A stretch of 64,000 nt of DNA from Lonicera japonica (taxonomy: Eukaryota > Streptophyta > Magnoliopsida > Dipsacales > Caprifoliaceae). Positions within the stretch are counted from its first letter, which is position 1. Each line of letters begins with the position of its first letter. Under the pieces are notes generated by a model. It was not told the origin of the DNA. It was given only the letters and a program-made list of their open reading frames with translations, and did not search any database. Both the position numbers and the translations under genes were made by a program. The DNA lies in NCBI GenBank assembly GCA_021464415.1, contig CM038467.1:25907748-25971747 (forward strand), given 5' to 3'. Shown here piece by piece: positions 37,301 through 55,615 of this stretch.

Positions 37301-38734
37301 CCATTTTTGAAGTTTGATAAAATCTGGAAAACTCTCTTTCCTCATTTTGCTAAAACAAAATTCTATTTCAATGTTTTGTTTAGTAAATTTAACATTTTTT
37401 TGGTGAAGAATATAATAGGCCGAAAGCTACTCAAATAAAAATAACAAGAGTACAATTGCCGAGCAAGAAAAAGTGGTAATACAACCACGATGCCCCCAAC
37501 CATTTCTTAGTCTCGGATGTATATATGTGTGTACGTCAATTCATTTATTCTAAATGAAGATCCTTATTTAACTTTTATAATTTTTAGAGGATATAAAAAG
37601 AAAATGTAATCTATATTTTTGAATAAAACTTATTAATTATTATAGAATTTCATACATTAATTATATTTTTCTTTAAAAAAAAATCTCAAAAGTAGGATTT
37701 CCTTTGCACAGTTTCGGCCCCAGTTTACTTACTTTCCTTTGGGCCGATTTGGCTAGGGGTAGTTTTTTATTCATTCTTTCTAAATTGAAGAAAATTGTCC
37801 ACAGGAATTTTTGCAAGTTGGAAAATAGGAATTCCATAAAGATAAGTGAAATAATTTTGTGGTAGGGCAAAGTCGACTTCAATTTTGTCGACTTTTTTCC
37901 TTAGAAAAGCTTAAGAAAGTTATAATCAAACTAAAATGAGCATAAAATCAAGAATTATTTAGCATTTAAATGATATATCCTTATTAAAAAAGATGCTAAA
38001 AATGTGGTCGGGAAAAGTCGCGTTCAATTTTGTTGACCCCCATCTGGTCACGATAACCTTACTTTGTGATTCACTAATATGTTTGATATAATTCTCACTA
38101 AAAGGAAATACTTTTTGTAGTGAGAATTGAAAATCTAAAAATATTTATTGATGTGACGATATTAATCAATCAAGAGTATAGTCACCGTCACCTTCTTAAA
38201 AGAGGATCAACAAATTTAATTTCGGATAAAGTCCACTCCCCCCTCCAACCTTATCCCTCACCTAAGAACTAAGGGAATCTTCACAATTATCCAAAATCAT
38301 GAACTATATATATCAAAAATAGGACTCCCATTGTATGCATCTTTCTAGGGATGAAAGCGAAAAAGAGTGATATAACTTGTGGTTCATGTAAAATCAGAAA
38401 CTAGGATCAAGGATATGTGGATATACTTCATATGTATATATATATATATATTTCCGACCAAAAATCAAAACATCTCCCTCATCATCATCTCACCAAAAAC
38501 CACTCTAAATTTTTTCCTCACAAACATAAAAATCATCACCAATTCATTCAAAGGAATATTCGTTATCTGTTTATTCTTCTCCCATTTCTCCAGGTTTGGC
38601 ATGTGTACGTGAAATTATATATATGTGTACATGCATTACAGGATACATATATTAAGATCGGCAAATTCATCGAGTTGGGAATCACCGTCGACGATTTGCT
38701 GGGCAGATCAAGTATTTAAACGGAAAGCCGAGGT

Positions 38735-40139
38735 ATGGAAGAGTGTATGAGTCCAACTTCAACACAAAGCTCCCCCAAGAATAGGATCAAATTCTTGTGT
38801 AGCCATGGAGGCAAGATTCTTCCTAGGCCTGCCGATGGGCACCTCAAGTATGTCGGTGGCGAGACTCGAGTTATCTCTGTCCCTCGAGACATCAACTTTC
38901 CTAGTATCTCTCTCTCTCTCTCTCTCTCTATTTGAGATAAAACATTGACATTCTAATATGGCAATTACGTATTGGTTAGGATAAATTGATATATGATGAA
39001 TTCATATAAGTCTCATATTTCAACCAATAAATAGCGTCCAGATTAGATTTCTCAGTATTTTGTCAGATATACACACATATATACATATCATATTGCTATT
39101 TAAAAGAGTTATTTCAATTTTGAACCCTAATCAGCGTAAAAGGAAATGAATTGATTTTTCTCCCTTCTTTTTACGCCCAGCGCTTATGAAGAAGCTTACC
39201 TATCTAATAGACGGAGAAATGATCCTCAAATACCAATTAATCCCTGAGGAGCTCGACGCCCTTGTTTCTGTAAAATCAGACGAAGATCTCCGCCACATGT
39301 TTGACGAATACGACCGCCACGAAAGCCAGGGCACTCCGAGGCTCCGGGCGTTTCTTTTCCCGGCAAACCCGGTCGTAATCGAGAACCCAATGGAACCACA
39401 GGCACTTGAGCAAAGATACCTAGATGCGATCAACGGCATCATTCGCCCCTCCACCATGCACGGTGGCCACAACTACAGGCCAAGCTCCAGCACGAACTAC
39501 ACGAGCTATAGCATGTCCTCAGCATGTTCTTCCCCAAGATCCCCCGAGAGTTGCACAAGCGAAGCTATTAACCAAGAAGCAGTGCTTCAACTCCAAAGCT
39601 ACCAAAACCCTAGAACTCCTCATATGTGTAAAGTCCATAGCACTCCTAACTTGTACAACCTCAATCCCCAGTCCCAGTCGCCCACCCACCCCCAGCCACC
39701 ACCTCAACTGCCAAGCCACCACCAAATCCAGCTGCAGCCGCCACCGCAGCAGCACCATTACTACCAGAGTTGCAAGCAACCCAACCACCACCATCATCAC
39801 CACCACCTCAGCTACCAGCCTAACAAGCCACCGCTAGACCCCCACCCTCACAAGGGAGGCATGCCCGACAATCTCAACAAATTTAAGTCAAGTGGTCGGT
39901 CTGAGCTCCTGAGGTACCACCAGGTAGATCAGACCTCGCAATATTCTTACTCTACACCTAAATTACACAGCAGGGGGTCTTCCCATGCTTCATGCTGCAA
40001 CAAATGCAGGCAATTCGACGAGTATAGTATCCCTATTGATAGAAGAATAGACAGAACAGAGTCTCTTCCACCAACTCCTCACTCTCACAGTCCACGCCAT
40101 AGCTTTCTCAGTGTGAAGGGGTGGGACAGTGCCATATAA
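38735..40139 (+). CDS. PB1 (octicosapeptide/Phox/Bem1p) domain protein, 375 aa, two exons
   Basis: Exons 38735-38903 and 39181-40139; the intron is GT-AG and splits a Thr codon, total 1128 nt. The PB1 domain covers about residues 16-118. A basic face, IKFLCSHGGKILPRP, stands at 18-32, KYVGGETRVISVPRD at 38-52, and the acidic OPCA segment SVKSDEDLRHMFDEYD at 86-101. PB1 domains pair basic with acidic faces to assemble signalling complexes; this one has both and could self-associate, which is inferred. The rest is low-complexity: Ser/Tyr-rich, then Pro/Gln/His-rich with a seven-His run, then a Cys-containing CCNKCRQF block and a Ser/Pro tail. There is no kinase domain, so it belongs to the short PB1-only plant class. 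The donor (CTAGTATCT) is weak and is followed by a (TC)n run, so the intron start is less certain than its frame. Confidence 0.85.
38908..38930 (+). repeat. (TC)n microsatellite in the PB1 gene intron
   Basis: An uninterrupted TC dinucleotide run directly after the intron donor. Length variation here could affect recognition of the weak splice donor at 38904. Confidence 0.7.
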
Positions 40140-40789
40140 CTCATCAGCTTAATTGACCATTCTCTAAGATGGCATTTATCCCTCTCTTTTTTCCCAGAAA
40201 TATATATAGTGTTTTTTTTTCTCCATTTTTCCCCTCCACTCCTGTTTCAGCTATTATAGGCAGATAAATAGGGTAAAGAATGTAACTTATGTTTAGTGTA
40301 CCAATCATCTATAGATAATTGAAGGAACATTGTGAATTACAAAAGCTTTGCCCAGCTCACATTCTCAGGAGAATCTAATGCAAGATTTTCTGTATTTCCA
40401 TAAATTAACATGCGTTAAATCAAAATTCTGTATTTCAAATTACTAAAATTTATCTCAGAAGCAACACATAGATGTCTCAGAAGTTTCATAAATCAACAAG
40501 ATGAAAATGTGTGCAGATTTCTAATAGCATATTCATTAAGCACCAATAACAAATACATTTAAAACAAAGGGGGTTGACTAGTTGTTTTGGTGCCTATCAA
40601 GTTACTTCAATCCTCTATTATCCTAATAAAAATTCCTCAAACTCCATTAATCGATAGAGACCCGAAAAATAACCCCCAACATCCAATCCAATTCCAACAA
40701 AATCATTACTCATACACATTTGCATAAGAAAATTGGGACCAGAAAAGGGGGGAAAAGACGAGCTCACCGTCAATCTCCCATTAAGCCTC
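40140..40789. other. Convergent 3' region of the PB1 and Hsp70 genes
   Basis: Only 650 bases separate the stop codon of the PB1 gene (+) from that of the Hsp70 gene (-). It should contain both 3' UTRs. No other feature is seen. Confidence 0.6.
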
Positions 40790-45902
<5,113 letters not shown>

Positions 45903-46074
45903 TTCTTCTATCAAATAAAACCAAATATCTTGTGAAAAATGTGCGGAGGTAGGGAGAAAGGTTTAGGGTTTTGGAAGTAGGAATTAAGAACCCTAACCAA
46001 AAACCCTAGAAATGTGGAGAGGGACAAAGTTTGGAGATGGAGTAAAACCTTTTTGAGCTGGTGAAGATAAGAGA

Positions 46075-46098
46075 GGGGGGGGGGGGGGGGGGGGGGGG
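46075..46098 (+). repeat. G24 homopolymer upstream of the Hsp70 gene
   Basis: Twenty-four consecutive G lie 173 bases before the Hsp70 start codon, within the likely promoter or leader. On the coding strand this is a C run. It could form G-quadruplex or triplex structures and is liable to sequencing length error. Confidence 0.9.
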
Positions 46099-46114
46099 TT
46101 GTTTCGGTTGGGTG

Positions 46115-46136
46115 AGTGACGTGGAGGATTCTAGAA
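46115..46136. promoter_or_regulatory. ACGT element and minimal heat-shock-type palindrome
   Basis: TGACGTGG (46117-46124) is an ACGT-core site of the bZIP type. TTCTAGAA (46129-46136) is a two-unit nTTCnnGAAn motif, one unit short of a standard three-unit heat-shock element. Both are about 220-235 bases upstream of the Hsp70 start codon. Function is inferred from motif and position only. Confidence 0.35.
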
Positions 46137-46139
46137 AGA

Positions 46140-47582
46140 TCTGATGGCGGGTGATGATTTCGAGGTGTCTATTGGGCCTACTTTTGTGGAAAAGATCGAT
46201 GAAACCCACCAATTAGGACTCGGCGAGCTCCATGGCCCATTCACATCAGAGTTCGCATTTATTTATAACGAGATACACGCGAGTGTGTGATTAGTTAATT
46301 TAATAGATCTCCAATCTAAATATATTTTATAAATTAAGAAGAAGTTTGACCACTTGGAGAGTAATTTTTTATTTTTATTTAACATATATTAATAATATTT
46401 TATATTTTTACTTTGACAATTACTCGTTAACTATTCATATATAGAGAGAGGGACAATTATTGTTAGATATAATATATGTAGTAATTTAATTCTTATACAC
46501 AGTATAAAAATTGTTCTTCGTATTCAAGTTATTTTTAAAGATGTTATTTATGGAATCGTGTAGAGTTTATTCATAAATCCCTTTATTAAAAAAGTTAAAT
46601 TTTATGTAATATTAATCTCGTCTGATAAGATTCAATGAGCGTAACTAATAATGCATTTTTTACAAAGAAAAAATTAAGTACAAAAGTAAATGTTAAAGCT
46701 TGTGAAAAAAAATAAAGTGACGCATGATGGCATAACTTTCAAGATATCTTTTCAAAGATACTTTCATGTCATTCTCACAATATTTGTTTTTTATTTATTG
46801 CGACATCATTTTTATATTCTTCGTTCTTTTTGAAGAACTTACTTTCATATCATTTTCGATATAACGTTTCAATATTCTTACCTCATTTTTTGTTGAACAT
46901 TTCAATTTTCTCCGACTTGTGGATGTTTTTATAATGGGAAATTAAAGTATAACTATTCTTACCGAAATAAAGCTCAGGATTCGAACATAATAACTAACAT
47001 ATTCTAAAAACTGATTACGGTAAAATTATAATTTGCTCTGAAAAACTGATTATGATGTCAAATTCGAAATAAAAAAAAGTGGCAAAAAAAAGTTTAATTG
47101 ATACACTTGAAACGAAAGTAAATAATTGAATATATTCGATAAATTGTGTAATTTTTACTAGTTAAGAAGAGTTTTGTGCACCCTTTTAATATATAAATGT
47201 AGTCATAGCATTTTTGACTATTGTTCAAACATCATTTTGTGTTGCAGATTTAGACAGACCACTACAACCATTGAACTTGAACAAAATTTTCATAAACTCA
47301 GCTCTCTGTAAATATTTCACAAAAGTTCCACATTAAAATAAACACTAATTTTCACTATATCTTCAGATTACCTGAATCAAAAACCTAAAGGGAGGTTGGA
47401 TTTTAGTCTAAACAAAATGAAATCTTCGGCACAATTCCTCCTCCCAAACAGAGAACTAATTCCCTATCCTAAGTAGTCTCAACCCATCCTCCAAATCAGA
47501 AACTCAGTACTAGACCATTCTCATTTTCCCAGTTGAGGAAAAGTTTTTCTCCCTGCCCGGCAAATTTCTCTGTAATTCCACT
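46140..47582. other. Intergenic region between the Hsp70 and GARS genes
   Basis: Holds the Hsp70 promoter on its left and the GARS 3' UTR on its right (about 47400-47582). The middle is AT-rich with no supportable gene or repeat. Confidence 0.55.
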
Positions 47583-50500
47583 TCATCCTTTGAAGGAAAC
47601 TTGTTTCCGGGGAAGCGCACGCCAACCAATGTCTCGCCTGTAAAACCCTCCGGGCCACTTGATTTCATCAACGGCTAGGTAAGCTCTATCGCAAGCCTCT
47701 TCGAGGTCTTTACCTTTGGCAGTGACGCCAAGAACGCGTCCACCCGTGGCAATAAAGTTGCCATTTAAGTCGAGAGCGGTTCCAGCGTGGAATATCTTAA
47801 CGGATGGAGCAACAACCTCAGCTTCATCGAGGTTCCTAATAATGGTGCCCTTTTTGTAGCTCCCCGGGTAGCCATTGCTAGCCATGACCACTACCATGGC
47901 TGAACCGGGGGACCAATTTAGTGTTAGATCCTTTAGCTCTCCCTTACAAGCTGCGAGTAGAACTTGCACAAGATCAGACTCCAGTCGCACCATTAGAACC
48001 TGCATGGTGTAAAGAGTGAAACAAGAATTAAAGGAGTTAATAGTCTGCTGTGGGTCCAAGCCCTCACGGTTTTAACATGTATATAGCACGTTAGTCGATC
48101 ACACCGAAGCGATGTCGGATGAACATGCATAGTGTGTAGTGACTGTAGTCTGCCAGCACCTATGGCAACCACATGCGGTCAGCACTAGGGTCATTCTAGT
48201 AATGATCCAATATAACCATAGCCATAGGGATTATGTTTATATATGGAAATGCCCTTGTAAGGGAATCCCTTACTTTAAAAACAATACGGACCATCCATTT
48301 CGAGAGGTAGATGAACGATTTTTTTCATGAAACTTTCTCGAGATAACTTCTATAATGAGTAGATCATCTCCACCAAATTTCTTAATAAAACTCAATTTAG
48401 AAGTCGGTAAAATGATCATATAAAATTTCAATGGGCGAAAATAAAAATATTTATCGCATTTTCATTATGCCCACTTCTGGTTTGAATGTTTTGATGAAAT
48501 TTTGGGGAGGTGATCTACTCATTATAAAGATCATCTCCACCAACTTTCATGAAAAAATTCATCCGTTTACCCCTCAAAATGGATGGTCCTTATCGTTCTT
48601 AAAGTAAAGGATTCCCTAACAAGAGCATTTGTGTTTCTATATGTCTAATAGTAATTTGCTAACAAATTTAGTAAAAGAAAACCAACGTATATATTGTTTT
48701 CAATTGGTTTTTTTATGACATTTAAAAGCACCTAGCAACCAGTATGAGAATTTTTTTCAATATTAAAGCCTTAGATAGGAGGATTTTAGTACTATTATAA
48801 TTTTTTCAGAAATAAACTGGGGCAGATTTAACTAGTTCATCTATAGTGTACTTTTTATGAACAATTTTAGTATTAAACAAGAACTTCCAAATCAAAGGGG
48901 GCAATTGTCACCCTTTGCCATTAAGTAATTCGGCCCATGCTTAAACACAGCACGAAGTCAGATCATAAGTTTGATCATAGATGAATTGTTTGAATACTGA
49001 CCTGGCACTCAGGATCTCCGAATCGCACATTGTACTCGATTAACTTGGGTAATCCTGACTTCTTCTCGATCATAAGCCCAGCATAAAGAACCCCAACAAA
49101 CTTGCATCCCTCTTCAGCCATCCCTCTCACCGTAGGCATAATTATCGATTCCATCACCAAAGACTCAAGTTCTTTGGTCAACACAGGAGCGGGTGAGTAT
49201 GCTCCCATTCCACCAGTATTGGGTCCTGTGTCACCATCCCCAACTCGTTTATGATCCTGAGCCGATTCTAAAGGTATTGCATTCTCCCCGTCCACTAGCG
49301 CGAAGAACGAGGCCTCTTCTCCTTCTAGAAATTCCTCAACGATGACTCGACAACCAGCAGAGCCGAAAACGCTCTTTACAAGCATCGAGTCAACGGCTTC
49401 GTAAGCTTCTTCTAGGGTTGTAGCGACAATAACCCCTTTTCCAGCAGCTAATCCATCTGCTTTTATGACAATGGGTGCCCCTTGCTCTTTAATATAAGCC
49501 TTTGCAGCAGATGGGTCTGTAAATGTTTGATACTGCACCAAATTAATAACCATCAACGTGATTAATTAACAGAAGATTAGGGCTTGAAATATATTTTACC
49601 TTGGTGGAAAGTAATTTGGTGAAAAATACTCAACGTTGAACTCTGCCAGCTATTTTGTTTGAACTTGCATCTTTTACACTTTGCATCTATCATAGTTATG
49701 TAGGGGGGAGGATCTTAAGAGGACCAACTTTTTGGTCCTTAAATACGGGCAAATTGGCGAGTCAAGATTTATTTCGACACAAGTAGTGGTCATGTTCAAA
49801 GCAATTTTTTCCATTGGAAACAACGTAACAGACTGACACGAAAGGCAACATGTTCAATCCAATAGTAATCAGTCCCACATTATCATATAATGGGATTGAA
49901 CTGTATTCCGATATCTATACATCCCTGACTAGAGTTAATTAGGCCCCACCTAGGTCTTAGGCAGTGGCTTGCCGCTTCCCCTAGGCTAGGCTACCTAGGA
50001 CAAGGACTAGGCGGTGGCTAGGGTAGGCAGCCAAATTTTTGTGTGTATTTAATGAACTCTTAATGTACTATTTGGAAGTAAAGTTAGATTTTCATATTAC
50101 TATAGTTTTAGAATATAAATACACAAAAATGGGCCACCTAGCCTAGCCACCTAATCCATGCCTAGGCACTGACCACTTCCACCTAGCACTTTTTAGAACA
50201 TTGAGAACACATGGCAGTATATTATAGCTTTTACTATTTCCCAGGGGAGGTGTTACTGTATATACGAATCAGGCCTACCTGAATTACCATTTAAAAAACA
50301 CAAGCGAAGGATATCTCAGTTGTCTGTTTGAGACCCAAATGGATATCAGTTGTCCGTTTGCAACCTTAATGACATCAATTGATTGTATGATAAGTAACTT
50401 TACCAAACTTAAGTTTATCCTTTGCCTAATATATGGCACATTATCATAGGACAAACTTATCCTACAACTACGGACTGCTGTGGATGCTCTAAGACCAGAG

Positions 50501-52376
50501 AACAAACCTTTGCAGTCGGGATCCCATATTTGTCACACAAATTCTTCATGAAGCTCTTGGAACCTTCCAAAGCAGCAGCATCTGATGAAGGGCCAAAAGC
50601 AAGAATCCCGGCCTTAACAAGATCGTTTGCAAGACCCGCAACAAGAGGAGCCTCTGGACCGATCACAACCAGTCCCACTCTCCATTTGCGGCAAAAGGAT
50701 ATCACAGCCGAGCTATCAGAAATATCAAGGTCTGACTCTGAAATACAAGTGGCGTCCCCTGAGTTGGAAATCCCATCATTGCCAGGCGCACAAAATACAG
50801 CAGAGCATGAAGGGGATCGGTTCAAGGCATAACAAAGTGCATGTTCCCTTCCCCCTCCACCAATGACCAAAACTGTGACACTCTCTTCTACAAAACAAGT
50901 TAAAAGGACTCACTGAGAACAACAAAAATAAAAGGTACATTAAAAAGTGGCAGCTGTAAATTAGAAAGAAAAAAAAAAGACCATTACCCTAAGCAGGTCA
51001 AACTAAACCTTTATTTTTAAAATTTGGCACTCCAAATGAATAACCCATCCAATATTTTGACATTTCTTAGCTCGTGAACCAATCACTGTATCAAGATTCA
51101 AGACATACAAAATACTTGAGGCAACCATCACATTCAGAGTTTGATATGAAACTCATTTAAGGGCATTTCTGACAGTAGCCAAGGTACAAACTCAAATGCC
51201 AAGGCACCCTACAGATTTACAGAAGAGTAAAAGACACAAAGAAATCATTTCCTCCTTATTTAACAGGAGCAAAAATTTGATCAATTTAAATTCAAATAAA
51301 AATACTGTCTAATCTTAATATTTACTGACATTCAACATTGGAAAGTTGGACCTAACTGCATCACTTTACTAGAGGCCCGGTGAAGGGCCGGCAGTGAAGA
51401 CCCAACGGGGGGTGGATGAGGGTGACCTCCATTTAAAACGAAGACAAGACTCCAAGTCTTCCAATACAACTTGTTAAAAGGGCTAATTTTTTACATTTTT
51501 AAACTTCCATTTGAACCAAAAAGGCCCATTTTTTGATACTCCCATTTAAAGTTAAAACTGTCTCAACCCCGCTTTTTAGTTTTTCCATAGGACCCTAGTC
51601 TTTGAACCAGTCATACCGACACTAATCTCTGCTCATGAGTTATTTGATGGTGTCCACGTTAGTCCTATGTCTGGGATAAATACTATATAAGCACAAGTGA
51701 CAAGAGAGAACATTATTTCATCAACAGTTCAAGTTTTTTAGATACACATATAAACAAGAACAAGAAAACCAGTAGAATATTAGGAGCAGTAGCAGCACCA
51801 ATAAAAGATCATCAACACATATCGATGGAAGCAATCATACATACTTAGAGTTACATGCAAGGAAATTGACCAGGCTGAAAGCAAAAGAAGTTGAGTCACC
51901 TTAAAAATATCATACTAACGATTTAAATTTCCTGTGATTGCTAAGAAATTGGAACTATGAAAGGGGAAAAACATAACAGGATTAAGAACCTTTTAATGTT
52001 TTGGAGAGAACGTGCATTTTGGAAATCAAAATTTCAAGTCTTGAATCATCCCTTCTATACCTCTGAAAATATTATCTTTCAGTAACCAAATATTTGTTTT
52101 AGGGATTGGAATGGAGAGATTTCAATTCTTACCAGTAACGCTGTTAGATGAAGGACTGTTGAAGACAGCAGATGATCGAGAGCTGCAGACACGTAGAGAA
52201 TCCCGAGGACAATGAACGTTCTCAGAGTCCCAATTGAGTGGTTGCACGTTGAAGAGAGATGAAAATTTTCCAAATCCACACCGGCGGTGAGTTGATACGA
52301 ACGGCTTGGCTGAACGTTGGTGACACTGCTCCTGGAAATTTGTAGGAGCTCCGGTGTTGTATGAAATGCAAGCCAT
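47583..52376 (-). CDS. PUR2: Phosphoribosylamine-glycine ligase (GARS), plastid form, 523 aa, 4 exons
   Basis: Exons in order of transcription: 52376-52133, 50887-50508, 49532-49002, 47999-47583; all GT-AG; sum 1572 nt (Arabidopsis At1g09830 is about 532 aa). The enzyme joins phosphoribosylamine and glycine, using ATP, to make GAR, the second step of purine synthesis, in plants mainly in plastids. Residues 1-80 are Ser/Arg-rich with few acids, as in a transit peptide. The N-domain starts [13 protein letters not shown] (88-100). The ATP-grasp fold includes [20 protein letters not shown], and the family signature RFGDPECQ ends exon 3 (378-385). The C-domain ends with [13 protein letters not shown]. 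It is a single-activity GARS, unlike the animal trifunctional enzyme. A 5' UTR intron from about 53946 to 52411 is possible. Introns 2 and 3 carry inverted-repeat elements. Confidence 0.94.
48249..48628. mobile_element. Foldback MITE in GARS intron 3
   Basis: Arms of about 120-140 bases pair across a short centre. The left end is ATGCCCTTGTAAGGGAATCC and the right end is the inverse with two mismatches in 20. No coding capacity. No target duplication could be fixed. Similar phrases occur at 37000-37300 and in array units 1 and 3. Confidence 0.7.
49935..50200. mobile_element. GC-rich inverted-repeat MITE in GARS intron 2
   Basis: Left arm 49992-50051 and right arm 50111-50170 are imperfect inverted copies built around CCTAGGC / GGTGGCTAGG words, with a 60-base AT-rich centre. 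The GC-rich arms stand out from the AT-rich intron. The ends resemble plant hAT-related MITEs with CCTAGGCG motifs. Exact borders are uncertain. Confidence 0.55.
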
Positions 52377-52499
52377 AGTTTGTTTCCCAAAAAAATTGCA
52401 ACCAACAGAGCCCTAGAAAAAAATGTTTCGAATAAATACAAGTATGAGGTTCTAAAGAATATGAATATAACAATAGGACAGGTAAGCAGTGTGAGGGTT

Positions 52500-54060
52500 G
52501 CAGGATAGAAAATACAAGTGAAACCTTGCCCTATTTATTAGGGTGGCACGTCAGTGATCAAAGCACCAATATCAATGCATTTCAGAGGGGTGCTTCTACA
52601 GCCATACATAATTTGTCTTCTACTACAACAATATACAATCCTAATTCATCAAATTATAATAAAATATTTAATTCAGATTTGCAAAAGTTACCACTACACC
52701 TAACAAAATGAGACACTACACAAGTCACCATGAAAACATTATAAGGAAATTAATCATAACTTACCTCGTTTGGTTACTAACAGCTTGGCCATTAAAGTCA
52801 CTTAGACAAACAGGCGAGAAGAATCCATTTATACTCAAAATGAATTCTGTTTTGAAAAAAGTCGCATGATTTTCTTCATTGCAAATAATCTCGAATATAT
52901 CTTTCTATATTAAGCAAAAAAAAAAGTCGTTCACTTAAGTAAAGCCATAAATATATACACTACGAGCTAATTTTATTTTTATTGTTACACATTCGTATAC
53001 AACTTTGTTGATGGGTATGATCATACTCCTAGGGATCAGTTGAGGAGCCCCCAGACATGAATACATAATACGAATATGAACAAATGTTGCCTAATTCGTG
53101 GAACCCTCTACGTATTGCGAATTGGGTGCGCCGACCCCAAACAGGGTACATTTGATGCCAACCCTAGCGACCCCCTATTCTGACTTGCATAACCAGACAA
53201 AAAGAAAGATATTTTTATTTGTACCAACATATAAAAATACATATATCACAAATATCAAGTATTCCACCATACTAAATACATATTTGCACAACCGAGATGA
53301 TAAAGAGTGTGACAATCCAAGATAACAGTCCATCAAATTCTACCCCCAACCGTACCCCATGCGGGCTAGTTACCTTAACCCATACCAGGTACCAAAGCAT
53401 CCCACAGATTAGGTAACATCCAACTGCGTAACTTAATTCTATATCATAATGACAAATGACATGCAACCAATATAAACTCCAACTGCATAGCATCTTTTAC
53501 GATGACAACCAACTCTTTTTATCTCTTTCTCACGTATCCATCCCGGAACGAATACCAAAGTCTGACGTAAGCAACCAACGAATTCCCTTCTGTAGATATA
53601 TTATTTGAGTACAAAGCATTTATGGGATTCCTAGCTAATATAACGAATTTTCTTTTGAAAAGATAAAAACTTTTTGCACTACAGACAAGACTAATGGTGA
53701 TTTAAGAGCATGCAGTGTTCAAAATTTTGTTCCAAACCATTTATCTATTTGCAAGGTCTCCAATTTTTGTTTTTTGCGAGATGTAACAAAACCATGAATA
53801 ATAATGGACATCCAAATATAGTAATCTAAGTTTGCTGAGGTAAATTAGAAGTTAAATTGAGAGATGCAACTAAACCATGAGAATCACATACAAATAGAAA
53901 AATCTAGGGTTTTTACTTTAACATGTGAAAAGTTTTAGAAGAATACCTGGTGAACTGAAAGAAGAAGAGAAGTGAAGTTGTCAATTTGGTGGTCTGGATA
54001 ATCTTGCCGGCGGCAGTGAGGTAGAAGAAGGAAGAGGAGGGTTTTGGTTGGGTTTTTCTA
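52500..54060. other. GARS upstream region
   Basis: On the minus strand, a purine-rich segment at 53947-54050 with a gtattc donor at 53946 could be the first non-coding exon of the GARS gene, spliced to an acceptor near 52411. The DNA between (about 53040-53560) is GC-richer than its surroundings and may be a decayed LTR fragment, but no ends or coding remnant were identified. Confidence 0.35.
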
Positions 54061-54320
54061 TTGAGGGAGGAGAGATTAGGACATGGCCTTAATATTTTAA
54101 TTTTATCAATTTGACCTTAAAGTTTCATTCTAGTTGCAGTTTCGCCCCATATTGGATGCCTCTTATGATATAAAATAAAAAGGCATGTGCCACTTAGGAG
54201 ACACAGTTGCAATAGGCAAAAAGGAAAAAATATTAGGGCATTCATTTCCTCCATTTGGACATAATTATTAGGGCTTGTTTAGAACTGAAATCAAAAGATG
54301 TTATAATTGTGTCAATGTAC

Positions 54321-54404
54321 CCCTTTTGCCCTTCAAGATGGCGCCTTTTATCCCTAAAGGGTATAGACATTTCTTTAACCCTTTTGCCCTTCAAGATGGC
54401 GCCT
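54321..54404. repeat. 26-bp direct repeat pair
   Basis: CCCTTTTGCCCTTCAAGATG followed by GCGCCT occurs at 54321-54346 and again at 54379-54404, separated by 32 bases. It lies just left of a sequence that looks like a hAT terminus (54435). Confidence 0.8.
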
Positions 54405-55582
54405 CATGTGGTAAGGGCGGATTGAGTAAGGGTCCAGGGGCGATAGTCCCACTTACGTTTTTGGAAATCTTTTTAGTAGTATGAAAAGTCAAGAAAATTT
54501 GTATAATTATAAGTATAAATATAGGGTAAGAGTTTGTATTTAGAAAAATTTTGTATGTGTGAAAGTCATCAACAAAGATGGTACAAAGCCCTTTTGTTAT
54601 CAAGTGGCCTCATTCTAATATTCTTCAGTTTGCTTCTCTACCCTTGTCTCCAAACTCCAATCTACCATGAATGGTGATTTCTTTGCCCTTTGTTGTCTAA
54701 TCTCTTGTTATTATTGCTTTCTAGGTCATATTTATTTCTTCTTCTTTTTTTTTTTTTTAATTATTTTGAATATTAAGATTTAGATCTTTTTTTTGGATTT
54801 TGAGTTATTGATAATATTGATTAATATATTTGTTTATTAAGGTTTATTTGCTTATTAATATATTTGTTTGTTGGTTGCTGAGGTTGATTTGTATATTAGA
54901 TTATTAAATATTGAGATTAAATTTTGTTATTTGCTATGAAACATATGACACTTCAAGTCTTTAATATTAGCTTGGAAAAAATTAAATTTTATATGGGAGG
55001 TTGAATATTGAGTTGAGAAAGATATTTCTACATATACAATTAAGTTTGTAATGTAAGGAAATTACATCGCAATATGGAGGGAAACACAAATATAAATTGT
55101 TATCATGTTGAATTGTTTTAAACTGTGATGGATATGTTACTTCAAAATATGAAGTCTCAAAGGAAAATATTGTAATTAAATATGTTATTTTGATTTTGAT
55201 GTATAAGATGTTAAATATTTTTATATAATATTTTAACCTTATTATAGTATATGCAAAAAAAAAACCTTAAAAGTTTATTACTTTGACCCTCCTGAAATTA
55301 ATTCCTAGGTCAGCTCCTACATGCGGCCACGTGCCTTTTACATCAAATGAATTAACAAGGCATCTAATTTTGGCCACAATGCAACTGAAATGAAACTTTA
55401 GGGACCCAATTGGCAAAATATAAACATCAAGGACTACAATGAGACTTTGGATAAATTTCAAAGTATTAAATTATATTTCCCTCATTCCCCGAGTCCAACT
55501 TAAAAGAAATGCCTGCAATTTAGTGAACAAAATCCACTCGTGTCCAACTCGGTTGTCCTCCCCAAACGTAGAATTGTTAACT

Positions 55583-55584
<2 letters not shown>

Positions 55585-55614
<30 letters not shown>
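55585..55614 (+). repeat. (ATT)n microsatellite
   Basis: About ten uninterrupted ATT units in AT-rich DNA, inside the candidate hAT element. Likely length-variable. Confidence 0.9.

Positions 55615-55615
<1 letters not shown>

Larger units (their letters stand above)
35491..38380. other. Intergenic region with small repeats
   Basis: No gene is supported. It contains a 91-bp tandem duplication (36160-36341) and, at about 37000-37300, a diverged relative of the foldback element at 48249. The remainder is AT-rich and unremarkable. Confidence 0.5.

Noticed and set aside
39200..39806. Long antisense and alternate-frame open frames over the PB1 gene
   Set aside because: They are shadows of the CCA/CAC-rich coding frame and lack domains.
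53040..53560. Possible LTR fragment upstream of GARS
   Set aside because: Composition differs from its surroundings, but no TG...CA ends, target duplication or coding remnant could be fixed.
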